Assembly (NCBI GenBank): GCA_041391665.1
Contig: JAWKNO010000001.1
Span: 2,666,001-2,730,000, forward strand
Origin: Bacteroidia bacterium
GTDB lineage: Bacteria; Bacteroidota; Bacteroidia; J057
DNA: 64,000 nt
Direction: 5' to 3'
Positions 8,740 through 15,967 of this stretch are shown piece by piece. The notes beneath the pieces were generated by a model, which did no database searches, was not told the origin of the DNA, and saw only the letters and a list, made by a program, of their open reading frames with translations. The position numbers and the translations under genes were made by a program. Every line of letters starts with the position of its first letter. Position 1 is the first letter of the stretch.

Positions 8740-9478
8740 AAATGAATACCCCTCAGGGTAAATGGCCTCCATAAGTAGTCCTAATTATAGCCTCCTACCT
8801 GGGAGGATGTCTTAATACCCCTCAGGGTAAATGGCCTCCATAAGATGCCTGTACAGGTCAAGCCTATAACTTCGAGGGTCTTAATACCCCTCAGGGTAAA
8901 TGGCCTCCATAAGGATGATGGGGACTCTTATAATCGAGTGGCGGCTCGGTCTTAATACCCCTCAGGGTAAATGGTCTCCATAAGCTTGTATCTAAGCGTA
9001 ACGTCACCCCCCTAGCGGAGTCTTAATACCCCTCAGGGTAAATGGTCTCCATAAGTCAAAGTGGCCCTGGTCTGAACATTCTGGTTATGACGTCTTAATA
9101 CCCCTCAGGGTAAATGGCCTCCATAAGTTGGTTGACACTCTGTCCACTAATAATAATCGCGTCTTAATACCCCTCAGGGTAAATGGCCTCCATAAGATAG
9201 AATATCTGCCTTCTTATGCAGGGCGGCCTGGTCTTAATACCCCTCAGGGTAAATGGCCTCCATAAGAGTTTCGTTAACCAGATACAGGTTAACGTGAATG
9301 GTCTTAATACCCCTCAGGGTAAATGGCCTCCATAAGAATTTCTTAACCTTAATTCCAAGTTATGTGTAAATGTCTTAATACCCCTCAGGGTAAATGGCCT
9401 CCATAAGCTGACGCGGTGCCCGAGCTGCAACTGCGTAGTAGTGTCTTAATACCCCTCAGGGTAAATGGCCTCCATAAG
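8740..9478 (-). CRISPR. CRISPR array 1 (11 repeats, 10 spacers)
   Basis: 36-bp repeats starting at 8740 (5' end degenerate), 8809, 8878, 8949, 9020, 9092, 9161, 9231, 9301, 9372 and 9443, with spacers of 33-36 nt. On the plus strand the repeat begins GTCTTAATACC and ends CTCCATAAG. Copies 8949 and 9020 share one C-to-T change (ATGGTCTCC). The repeat has an internal hairpin TACCC-CTCA-GGGTA. On the minus strand it ends ATTAAGAC, the expected 8-nt crRNA 5' tag of type III systems, so transcription runs leftward from the leader at 9479-9899. Several spacers contain inverted repeats, the strongest being CGTTAACC / GGTTAACG at 9272-9294. Confidence 0.98.
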
Positions 9479-9899
9479 GCATTGAGAATGAGGCTGTTGG
9501 TATAAACCCCAAACGCATATACTTATGCAGAACTCCTCTAAGTTAATCAGTGTGAATCAATTATCCAAAAAAAGTTTTGGTTTCGCACGGGGGGCGCAGG
9601 CTGAGGTCAAAATTGGCGGTTTTGAGCCATAAAAAATTATAAATATTTGATTGTGAGACTTTTATGATAAAAATTGTTTCGAACGTATTTAGGTTGATCT
9701 CAAAAAAGTATGCCCGTGCGAAAAATGGCTATTATTTACCGCTTTTATTTTTAAATCAGAGCCGGTTTTACAAACTGCTTTCGCACGGATTGTCGAAAGC
9801 GTACTATTTTTTGCCCCGTGCGAAAGTTTTTGGCGATTAAAAATTAATCAAAAATCGTAAATGATTGATATATAGTCATATATACTTTCGCACGGGATT
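9479..9899 (-). promoter_or_regulatory. CRISPR leader 1 (421 bp)
   Basis: The sequence directly next to the youngest repeat is nearly identical, without indels, to 13140-13560 beside array 2 (I count roughly 14 substitutions). This conservation next to unrelated spacers identifies it as leader. It is AT-rich and holds five copies of TTTCGCACGG(G/A) in alternating orientation: 9581-9591 (+), 9713-9723 (-), 9779-9789 (+), 9815-9825 (-) and 9886-9896 (+). A small hairpin GCATA-TACT-TATGC lies close to the array. It fills the whole gap between array 1 and the cas2 stop. I could not assign a promoter box with confidence. Confidence 0.85.
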
Positions 9900-9901
9900 G
9901 A

Positions 9902-10192
9902 CTATATTGTTGTAATTGCCTCCGGCCATGGACCGGGTGCTTCGGGCCACCACCATGCCCGGCTGTAGCAGGCCGTGCATACGGGATAACAGGCAACCGC
10001 ATCGGTTTCAGGATCAAGGAGTTCGCTAAGATATACCATCAGCCCCTCTACGTCTTCGGGCGGTACCAATACCTCAAATACGCTTTTATTTACCCGCCGC
10101 CCGCCCATATCTTCCAGCAGGTTGCTGCATCGGGTTCGGTCCCGATCCGAACTTATATCATAAGTCACCAGATAAAGGTTGATTTGTGCCAT
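9902..10192 (-). CDS. cas2: CRISPR adaptation protein Cas2
   Basis: A 96-residue Cas2, the structural partner of Cas1 in the spacer-integration complex. It begins MAQINLYLVTYDISSDRDRT, with the conserved Asp12 at the end of the first strand, then LLEDMGGRRVNKSVFEVLV, the typical second and third strands of the ferredoxin-like fold. Length is normal. It begins 7 bp after the cas1 stop and ends 2 bp before leader 1, so it is co-transcribed with cas1 and its transcript would read into the leader. Confidence 0.95.
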   Translation of the reverse strand: MAQINLYLVTYDISSDRDRTRCSNLLEDMGGRRVNKSVFEVLVPPEDVEGLMVYLSELLDPETDAVACYPVCTACYSRAWWWPEAPGPWPEAITTI

Positions 10193-10199
10193 ATTGTTT

Positions 10200-11099
10200 T
10201 TACCATTTTCCTACGTAAGGTTTGTATTGGGGTATTTCTCCCCGAAGATATGCCGCTAGCCGCCGTGCCTGTCCCTGTATATGGTCTTCAAGCGGCAGTT
10301 TTTTTCCATCGAATGTTTCCGCACGGGAAAGCCTCTCTATCACTTTTTTTGCCAGTGCATTTCGTTGTTCCGGGGAAAGGAATTCGCCTTTAATTTTGAT
10401 GGGCCCTTCGCGTTTCAGCCAGGCATATACCATTCGGTCCACCGCCTGTGGCCGAAACTCCTCGATAAGGTCAAACGCAAGGGAGGGTCTTCCTGCATCA
10501 CCCGGCGAGTGAAGATAGGCCATATGAAGGTACAATCCCGCTCTCGCGAGCGCATTCTGTACTCTTGCATAAAGAATGCCGTAGCCATAATTCAGACTCA
10601 TATTTACTACGTCATTGGCTTCCTGTGGTTTTCGCCCCGGAAATACAGCTTTTTCTCCCAGGGCTTCTTTGAAAAAGTCCCAATACGCGCCCGCTGCCCG
10701 ACCTTCATGCGCCATGATAGCGCCTCTAAGGGCGTCCATCGGTTGCTCGGGTGTTTCTTCCCTGATCCGCCGCAGTTCGGGTTCCATACGCAACAGAGCC
10801 GCTTCTCCTGCCAGTGCCAGGAGTGGATTAGATCGCGCGCCTGATTTTACGATAAATTTTATAAGCGCCATCTGGTTTCGCAGTTTTCCCTCCGCAAAGG
10901 CAGCCGCAAGTTTTGCTCCTTTCCCGTTTTCATAGGCGCGAAGCTGAGCCAGTCCGTTTTCAACTGAAGGATGATCACGGTCGATCAATACTGCATAGGA
11001 TAGTCCGGAGGAATCCAGAAAATGAACCGGAATATTTTTTTCCATGCACATTTGAATCACATCTGAGGAAAAAGTGATTCCCTCAGCCTGTATGGTCAC
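10200..11099 (-). CDS. cas1: CRISPR integrase Cas1, N-terminally truncated (ex RT-Cas1)
   Basis: Cas1 joins new spacers to the leader-end repeat. The 299-residue frame from the GTG at 11099 keeps the whole catalytic domain: E132 in AHEGRAAGAYW, H197 in AYLHSPGDAG, and D210/E213 in SLAFDLIEEFRP. What is missing is the start of the N-terminal beta domain. The same frame reads upstream as IAQTPFDHLDQV, clearly Cas1-like, and then hits a TAA, with the reverse transcriptase remnant (11113-11361) immediately beyond in another frame. I infer an original RT-Cas1 fusion with an internal deletion. Whether the shortened Cas1 still pairs into a dimer and works is uncertain; the intact catalytic residues suggest the loss is recent or tolerated. 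Confidence 0.85.
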   Translation of the reverse strand: MTIQAEGITFSSDVIQMCMEKNIPVHFLDSSGLSYAVLIDRDHPSVENGLAQLRAYENGKGAKLAAAFAEGKLRNQMALIKFIVKSGARSNPLLALAGEAALLRMEPELRRIREETPEQPMDALRGAIMAHEGRAAGAYWDFFKEALGEKAVFPGRKPQEANDVVNMSLNYGYGILYARVQNALARAGLYLHMAYLHSPGDAGRPSLAFDLIEEFRPQAVDRMVYAWLKREGPIKIKGEFLSPEQRNALAKKVIERLSRAETFDGKKLPLEDHIQGQARRLAAYLRGEIPQYKPYVGKW

Positions 11100-11112
11100 C
11101 TGGTCGAGGTGG

Positions 11113-11361
11113 TCAAAGGGCGTTTGTGCAATTTATGCGAAATTCCCCATCATCTTTAGGTATTTTCACCTCCAGGTAAGGTTCCGGCACATACGTTTCC
11201 TCCTGCAATTCCTGATGGAGTTGCACCAGAAATACCGCAGCATTTTGCTCAAAAGATTCGACCGACACGCGATCCACTCCACCTGCTTTTCCCGCCCCTT
11301 TTACCTGTACCCATGCAGATTCCAGCATATCGGGCCGTATCATATCCTCAAAAAGTGCCAT
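11113..11361 (-). pseudogene. Reverse transcriptase remnant of an RT-Cas1 fusion
   Basis: An 82-residue frame from the ATG at 11361. It reads MALFEDMIRP, then KGAGKAGGVDRVSVESFEQN and EVKIPKDDGEFR. This is the N-terminal start and fingers region of group II-intron-type RTs, the kind fused to Cas1 in type III CRISPR systems. Similarity stops after the R of GEFR (residue 75). Seven unrelated residues and a stop follow, and 13 bp later the Cas1 frame starts, shifted by one base. All catalytic RT blocks, including the YxDD motif, are absent. It is therefore a deletion remnant, not a working RT. Confidence 0.8.
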
Positions 11362-11407
11362 AAGATAAATGTTTGAACTCCCTTCTGCTGGTGGCTGAGT
11401 TATCCAA

Positions 11408-11498
11408 AACCGGTGGCTGAGGCAAACTCGAAGCCACCGGAACTGCGCCTTCAGCGCGCCAATTTGACCGGGGCTTCGAGTAACCTCAGCCACCGGTT
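11408..11498. repeat. Long imperfect hairpin upstream of the RT remnant
   Basis: Left arm 11408-11435 (AACCGGTGGCTGAGG then ACTCGAAGCC) pairs with right arm 11472-11498 (GGCTTCGAGT then CTCAGCCACCGGTT) around a 36-nt loop, with one small internal loop. It lies 5' of the RT-cas1 remnant. It resembles a MITE/REP palindrome rather than a gene. Confidence 0.7.
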
Positions 11499-11552
11499 AT
11501 CCAATACCCTTCAGCATAAATGTTTCCCAAAATCAAATTTTAAGGCGCAGTC

Positions 11553-11591
11553 TGGACTCCCCGGCAGGGGCCTTTCGGCCGGAGGAGTCCA
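11553..11591. repeat. REP-like palindrome
   Basis: Arms TGGACTCC (11553-11560) and GGAGTCCA (11584-11591), with a further CCGG/CCGG pairing inside. Non-coding; one of a cluster of palindromes between the RT remnant and array 2. Confidence 0.6.
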
Positions 11592-11977
11592 TATATCCTA
11601 TACAGATTTTGCCGCAGGCAAAAGGCCCGTTAGGGCCGCAATGGCGGTAGCCAAAGGCCCCCCCAAAAAAATTTCCCATCCCAATTGGCGCGCCGTAGCG
11701 CGCATATAGCCGCGCGGGGTTGAAACCACCGCGCTACGGATACCCTGATAATCTTTTGTCAAAAGCATAACCGCGAAGCGAAGCAGATCCCCAGAAAGTG
11801 TGTTTGGATTATAGCCATCGCAAAATAAATATTCTCAAAAACATCTCAACGTGGCGTAGCCAGGATCCCGGAGGGATCAAATGTTTGTAGCTACAGGCCC
11901 CCCAAAAATTTCCCATTCCAATTGTCGCGTCGTTGCACGGCAAAAAACGTAGGGCCGGCATTACAATCCGGCCCTGT
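11592..11977. repeat. Array-flanking repeat block, copy 2
   Basis: No gene seen. It shares long near-identical phrases with 7901-8281, including the TTTGCCGCAGGCAAAAGGCC segment, the CATCTCAACGTGGCGTAGCC segment and the final palindrome AGGGCCGG / CCGGCCCT at 11951-11975. The phrase order differs slightly, and about 80 bp at 11741-11830 have no match in copy 1. It abuts the decayed end of array 2 just as copy 1 abuts array 1. Confidence 0.7.
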
Positions 11978-12072
11978 ATCTTAATACCCCTCAGGGTAAA
12001 TATCCCCCAAAAGTCGTAAGGGCGAACCTATGTGTTCGCCCTTATCCCCTCAGGGTAAATGGCCTCCATAAG
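11978..12072 (-). CRISPR. Decayed trailer end of array 2
   Basis: A degenerate repeat begins at 11978 (TCTTAATACCCCTCAGGG is intact, the rest is lost). A second copy is truncated on its left and survives as about 12045-12072. A palindromic element at 12017-12044 lies between them. This mirrors the decayed trailer end of array 1. Confidence 0.75.
12017..12044. repeat. 11-bp inverted repeat inserted in the array trailer
   Basis: TAAGGGCGAAC (12017-12027) and GTTCGCCCTTA (12034-12044) are perfect inverted arms around CTATGT. The core GGGCGAACxxATxxGTTCGCCC is a palindrome I know as common in environmental bacterial genomes. Its position inside a broken CRISPR repeat suggests insertion of a short non-autonomous element. 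Confidence 0.75.
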
Positions 12073-12108
12073 TCGCCTAGCAATAGAGCTTGCCTGGGAA
12101 ATGTTCCA

Positions 12109-13139
12109 GTCTTAATACCCCTCAGGGTAAATGGCCTCCATAAGCTATCCTTAATTCCGACACGCTCATTGTGTATCGTCTTAATACCCCTCAGGGTAAA
12201 TGGCCTCCATAAGCAAAAGATTGCCTATGTAGATCAGGTCCGACAAGCGTCTTAATACCCCTCAGGGTAAATGGCCTCCATAAGCCTGAGCCAAATAGTG
12301 AAACCATTTATCCAATACTATGTCTTAATACCCCTCAGGGTAAATGGCCTCCATAAAACGTTTAGCGTCCCGAAAGGGACAAGCAGAACCTGATGAATGG
12401 TCTTAATACCCCTCAGGGTAAATGGCCTCCATAAGTCGTCTGCTGGTGACGCACTGTTATCAGTACGACATGGTCTTAATACCCCTCAGGGTAAATGGCC
12501 TCCATAAGAGGTCGTCCTCTCTCTATTTCTCTTTGTTTGGGCTTGTCTTAATACCCCTCAGGGTAAATGGCCTCCATAAGCATCTGGAACAAACTGGTCA
12601 AGAAATACGGCGAGTCTTAATACCCCTCAGGGTAAATGGCCTCCATAAGTTTGTCTTACCCAATCCCGGGATGGCCAAAGGTCGTCTTAATACCCCTTAG
12701 GGTAAATGGCCTCCATAAGGGAGGCTTTGCCGTCCGACTAAGACTATAGGTCTGTCTTAATACCCCTCAGGGTAAATGGCCTCCATAAGATGCTTGTGTA
12801 GCAACATACACAGTAGACTCACCGTCTTAATACCCCTCAGGGTAAATGGCCTCCATAAGCGAGGCCACAATTGTTTTGGCCTGGAACCGCGGTCTTAATA
12901 CCCCTCAGGGTAAATGGCCTCCATAAGATGCGTTACACTGTTTCGATAGGAGTATCGAACATGTCTTAATACCCCTCAGGGTAAATGGCCTCCATAAGTT
13001 CAATATATATGACCGTGTATGATGAATACACGTCTTAATACCCCTCAGGGTAAATGGCCTCCATAAGATCCAGAACTGCTGGATAGCAGAGTGAGGGAAG
13101 AAGGTCTTAATACCCCTCAGGGTAAATGGCCTCCATAAG
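12109..13139 (-). CRISPR. CRISPR array 2 (15 full repeats)
   Basis: 36-bp repeats, same sequence as array 1, at 12109, 12178, 12249, 12322, 12400, 12473, 12545, 12614, 12684, 12754, 12824, 12892, 12963, 13032 and 13104. Copy 12322 ends in A instead of G and copy 12684 has CTTAGG for CTCAGG. Fourteen spacers lie between full repeats and one more (12073-12108) precedes the first; lengths are 32-37 nt, with one of 42 (12358-12399). No spacer is shared with array 1. The leader is at 13140, so transcription is leftward and the youngest spacers are at the right. Those five (12790-13103) each contain a perfect inverted repeat with a 6-7 bp stem. Confidence 0.98.
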
Positions 13140-13560
13140 GCATTGAGAATGAGGCTGTTGGTATAAACCCCAAACGCATATACTTATGCAGAACTCCTCT
13201 AAGTTAGTGAGTGTGAATCAATTATCCAAAAAAAGTTTTGGTTTCGCACGGGGGGCGCAGGTTGAGGTCAAAATTGGCGGTTTTGAGCCATATAAAATTA
13301 TAAATAGTTGATTATAAGATTTTTATGATAAAAATTGTTTCGAACGTATTTAGGTTGATCTCGAAAAAGTATGCCCGTGCGAAAAATGGCTATTATTTAC
13401 CGCTTTTATTTTTAAATCAGAGCCGGTTTTACAAACTGCTTTCGCACGGGTTGTTGAAAGCGTACTATTTTTTGCCCCGTGCGAAAGTTTTTGGCGATTA
13501 AAAATGAATCAAAAATCGTAAATGATTGATATATAGTCATATATACTTTCGCACGGGATT
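13140..13560 (-). promoter_or_regulatory. CRISPR leader 2 (421 bp)
   Basis: Same length as leader 1 and nearly identical to it. The five TTTCGCACGGG motifs are at 13242-13252 (+), 13374-13384 (-), 13440-13450 (+), 13476-13486 (-) and 13547-13557 (+). Motifs 3 and 4 form the inverted arms CTTTCGCACGG / CCGTGCGAAAG. It separates array 2 from the end of cas6. All five motif copies are kept, and copy 3 is exact here but ends in A in leader 1. Confidence 0.85.
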
Positions 13561-13572
13561 AGGGTAAATTTC

Positions 13573-14436
13573 CTACTTTTTGCTTTCGCGAAGGTGGTAG
13601 GAGTGCCCCGGCAACCAGTAGGTCTGGATTTGTCCCAAACCCCAGGCAGCTCCTTTTCCCACGCCAATCGAGTGCCCGGCTAGTAACAGGGTGGCCAGCG
13701 GGGCAGTGATATTGTGAACCTGCCATTTTCCTGTCCAGCCGGGTATGTCCATTTTCCTGCCCTGGCGGGCCGAGTAGCGGGTGGTTTCATCACGGGAGAG
13801 GCGGCGGTCGGTAGTTTGGGTTTGAGCGGCTTCTTCTCTCCAGGCAGTGATATTTTCGGGCATGGATCCCTCACAGAAAAAATGGGAAAGCCAGCCCGCC
13901 CGCTCTGCAAGGGATGAAGCAAAGTCCTCAAATACAGGTGTTTGAGAATTTCCGTTTACCCAGGGGGTGGTCAGTTGTATGACGGCTGCTCCGGCATAAG
14001 GCAGGCGTTGAAGTTTGCTCCAACTCATAACCGGCAGTACTTCAAATCCTTCCCAGGCCATTCTGACCCGATCTGGGCCCCAGGCTTCGCCCATTCGCTG
14101 ATAAACGGGTGCCATTTGCAAAAGCAGTTCGACAGGTTTTCCTATCAGGGTGAAAAATATTTCGATTTCCTGCCCTGCTTCGATCTTCTCGTTTTGCATA
14201 TCAGGTACAACCAGCACATAAGGAACCGGCCCCTGCCTCAGGCGTCTGCCTGCGGGATGCAGGGGCGATACTTTGTTTTCAAATATCTGATAATACCAGC
14301 CCAGATGCAGGGATTTGAGGGCATGGCCCAGCATGCCCCTCCAGGCAGAACTTTTGTGTTTGCCCACCCATCCGCCGGTTTCGGCGCGATATACAAGCCG
14401 GATTGTCTGCCAGTAAAGGGGGAATTCGTCTGTCAT
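13573..14436 (-). CDS. cas6: Cas6 crRNA-processing endoribonuclease
   Basis: A RAMP-fold ribonuclease that cuts the repeat transcript to free crRNAs. The 287-residue protein shows the Cas6 N-terminal motif SAWRGMLGHAL (30-40) and the C-terminal glycine-rich loop GVGKGAAWGLG (258-268). Cleavage at the base of the repeat hairpin would leave the AUUAAGAC tag. It overlaps the stop of cmr6 by 4 bp and is the last gene before leader 2. The catalytic histidine is not obvious, as is common for this family. Confidence 0.85.
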   Translation of the reverse strand: MTDEFPLYWQTIRLVYRAETGGWVGKHKSSAWRGMLGHALKSLHLGWYYQIFENKVSPLHPAGRRLRQGPVPYVLVVPDMQNEKIEAGQEIEIFFTLIGKPVELLLQMAPVYQRMGEAWGPDRVRMAWEGFEVLPVMSWSKLQRLPYAGAAVIQLTTPWVNGNSQTPVFEDFASSLAERAGWLSHFFCEGSMPENITAWREEAAQTQTTDRRLSRDETTRYSARQGRKMDIPGWTGKWQVHNITAPLATLLLAGHSIGVGKGAAWGLGQIQTYWLPGHSYHLRESKK

Positions 14437-15539
14437 TGTACCAGTTCAAAGTTGAAATCTTTATGATCTGTGATCAGACTGGTGATTTTGATTTTTACAG
14501 AAGTCCCTAATGGAAAGTCTCGAATATCTTTGACAGTTCGTTTCCGGGAGTTTTTCTCTTTAGTCTGTAACTCCAGAATCAGCCTATTTTTTTCATACCC
14601 AATGACCTTACAGTCTATTTCCTCCCCTACGGTATAATCTGAAAAACTGCGTGTCGATCTGCCTGGTTTGTGGGAAGACTGAGGCTTCTGGTTAACCTGC
14701 TTTAAATTCTTTTTAAAGGGCACCAGCCTGCCATAGCCCGACCGGCTTTTGGCGCCGATCCCCCAGTCTTTCAGTAGTTTTTCAAATAGTCTGGACTTGG
14801 CTTCCTCACTCAGCGTGAGATCCTGAAAGCTAAAACTTTCCAGCCGGAAAGTAAACCGTATAGAAACTCCCGGCAATATTTTCATAAACTGAACCGGGAT
14901 CGGATTTTTCAGCGGATTGTTTCCATGCGGTGTGATAAAATCAGGTCCAAGAAAAGCCGATTTTGTATTTTCAGAGGAAAAGGGAAACGCATCAAAAAAT
15001 ACGTCCCGCTTGTAAGGGTGATCCGGGCCTTCGAAAGTGGTTTTAATAAAAGTATCAAGCCAGGGGATGATATTTTCACCCGTAAGTGCCAGACCAGAGG
15101 CATCGCTGAGATACGTGGCGGTTTCAGAAGGATATTGCTTGGCTGCATTCAGCATTTGTGTGAGATAATGTCTGAGACAACCTTTAATGGATGAGCCGGG
15201 AATGACGGGAAGCCCCGTGGAGGGATCAAATTGAAAGCCGAGTTTGATTTCTCCCTGTGCACCGGTTTCATGGCTTACCCCTGCACCGATAAACAGACCC
15301 GGGTAGGTGGTTTGCAGTTCAAACTTAAAATATCCGGCCAAATCTTCCAGGTCGTACGCGGGCCAGGCATCTCCGGTAAAATTATCCAGCTTTGCGCCGA
15401 AAAGTTTTTGGTTATATATATTCAAAACCTTTTCATAATCCTCTTTTTGTTTTTTATTCTGATGTTTTTCCGGGTCTTCGATTTTTTGGTAATATTCTCT
15501 GTAGAAGATATACCCCAGATTGGCTGTTGTTTTACTCAT
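14433..15539 (-). CDS. cmr6: Type III-B RAMP protein Cmr6 with C-terminal OB-like extension
   Basis: Part of the Cmr interference complex, near the head of the backbone. The 368-residue protein has LPVIPGSSIKGCLRHYL (110-126), RDVFFDAFP (178-186) and the glycine-rich loop GIGAKSRSGYGRL (260-272), all Cmr6 hallmarks. Beyond a basic linker (about 278-300) is an added domain of about 65 residues (DYTVGEEIDCKVIGYEKNRL..., 301-368) with the strand pattern of an S1/OB nucleic-acid-binding fold. That tail is extra relative to the usual Cmr6 core. It overlaps cmr5 and cas6 by 4 bp each, showing tight translational coupling. Confidence 0.85.
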   Translation of the reverse strand: MSKTTANLGYIFYREYYQKIEDPEKHQNKKQKEDYEKVLNIYNQKLFGAKLDNFTGDAWPAYDLEDLAGYFKFELQTTYPGLFIGAGVSHETGAQGEIKLGFQFDPSTGLPVIPGSSIKGCLRHYLTQMLNAAKQYPSETATYLSDASGLALTGENIIPWLDTFIKTTFEGPDHPYKRDVFFDAFPFSSENTKSAFLGPDFITPHGNNPLKNPIPVQFMKILPGVSIRFTFRLESFSFQDLTLSEEAKSRLFEKLLKDWGIGAKSRSGYGRLVPFKKNLKQVNQKPQSSHKPGRSTRSFSDYTVGEEIDCKVIGYEKNRLILELQTKEKNSRKRTVKDIRDFPLGTSVKIKITSLITDHKDFNFELVQ

Positions 15540-15967
15540 GGATTTTCTTTTTTCGAGGGAGTAAGTTCAAAGGTTCGAAGGGCCATTTTGAGTGCCAGCG
15601 CGGCATCGAGTATATTCATTTCTTCGGCTTCTGTAAGCTGGTTTGTTTTTCCCAGCAGGTAGTTTTTCAGAGCCGCATGTTTATCAGTTTCTACCTTTTT
15701 GTCCGGGAAAATCAGCCGGTAAATGCACCAGGTAACCTTCCATCGGGCTTCCTGAGGCCCGGTATTGGCCTTTCCGCCTTCTTTCTGGTTTTCTTTTTGC
15801 CCATAAAAAATTACGGCCGGGAGAAGGCCGCTTTGCACCACGGCTGCTCCAAAGGAGGCAAAATATCCTTTAAATTTGTCGGGAATGGTTGTTCCTCCAT
15901 TTGCCACTTCTGATTGCAATACTTCGATGGCTTTCGGAATCATTTGTTCGATACGCGGATTTCTCAT
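15536..15967 (-). CDS. cmr5: Cmr complex small subunit Cmr5
   Basis: The small, mostly helical subunit that stacks along the crRNA-target duplex in type III-B complexes. The 143-residue product contains KGYFASFGAAVVQSGLLPAV (33-52), the typical 'fp.li..sGL..tl.f' helix of Cmr5. The central segment (about 57-72, QKENQKEGGKANTG) is a polar insertion. It overlaps both neighbours by 4 bp. Confidence 0.8.
   Translation of the reverse strand: MRNPRIEQMIPKAIEVLQSEVANGGTTIPDKFKGYFASFGAAVVQSGLLPAVIFYGQKENQKEGGKANTGPQEARWKVTWCIYRLIFPDKKVETDKHAALKNYLLGKTNQLTEAEEMNILDAALALKMALRTFELTPSKKENP

Noticed and set aside
9479..9899. The duplicated 421-bp segments as insertion sequences
   Set aside because: No transposase, no terminal inverted repeats or target duplication, and both copies abut the youngest repeat of an array, so leader is the better explanation.
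11413..11709. A plus-strand frame across the palindromes
   Set aside because: It runs over REP-like repeats and the opposite-strand RT remnant; composition is that of non-coding repeats.
12422..12700. A 92-codon plus-strand open frame across array 2
   Set aside because: It only reads through CRISPR repeats (VLIPLRVNGLHK repeated) and spacers; not a gene.
8776..13103. Spacer hairpins as captured rho-independent terminators
   Set aside because: None of the strong stems is followed by a T-run in either reading direction within the spacer.
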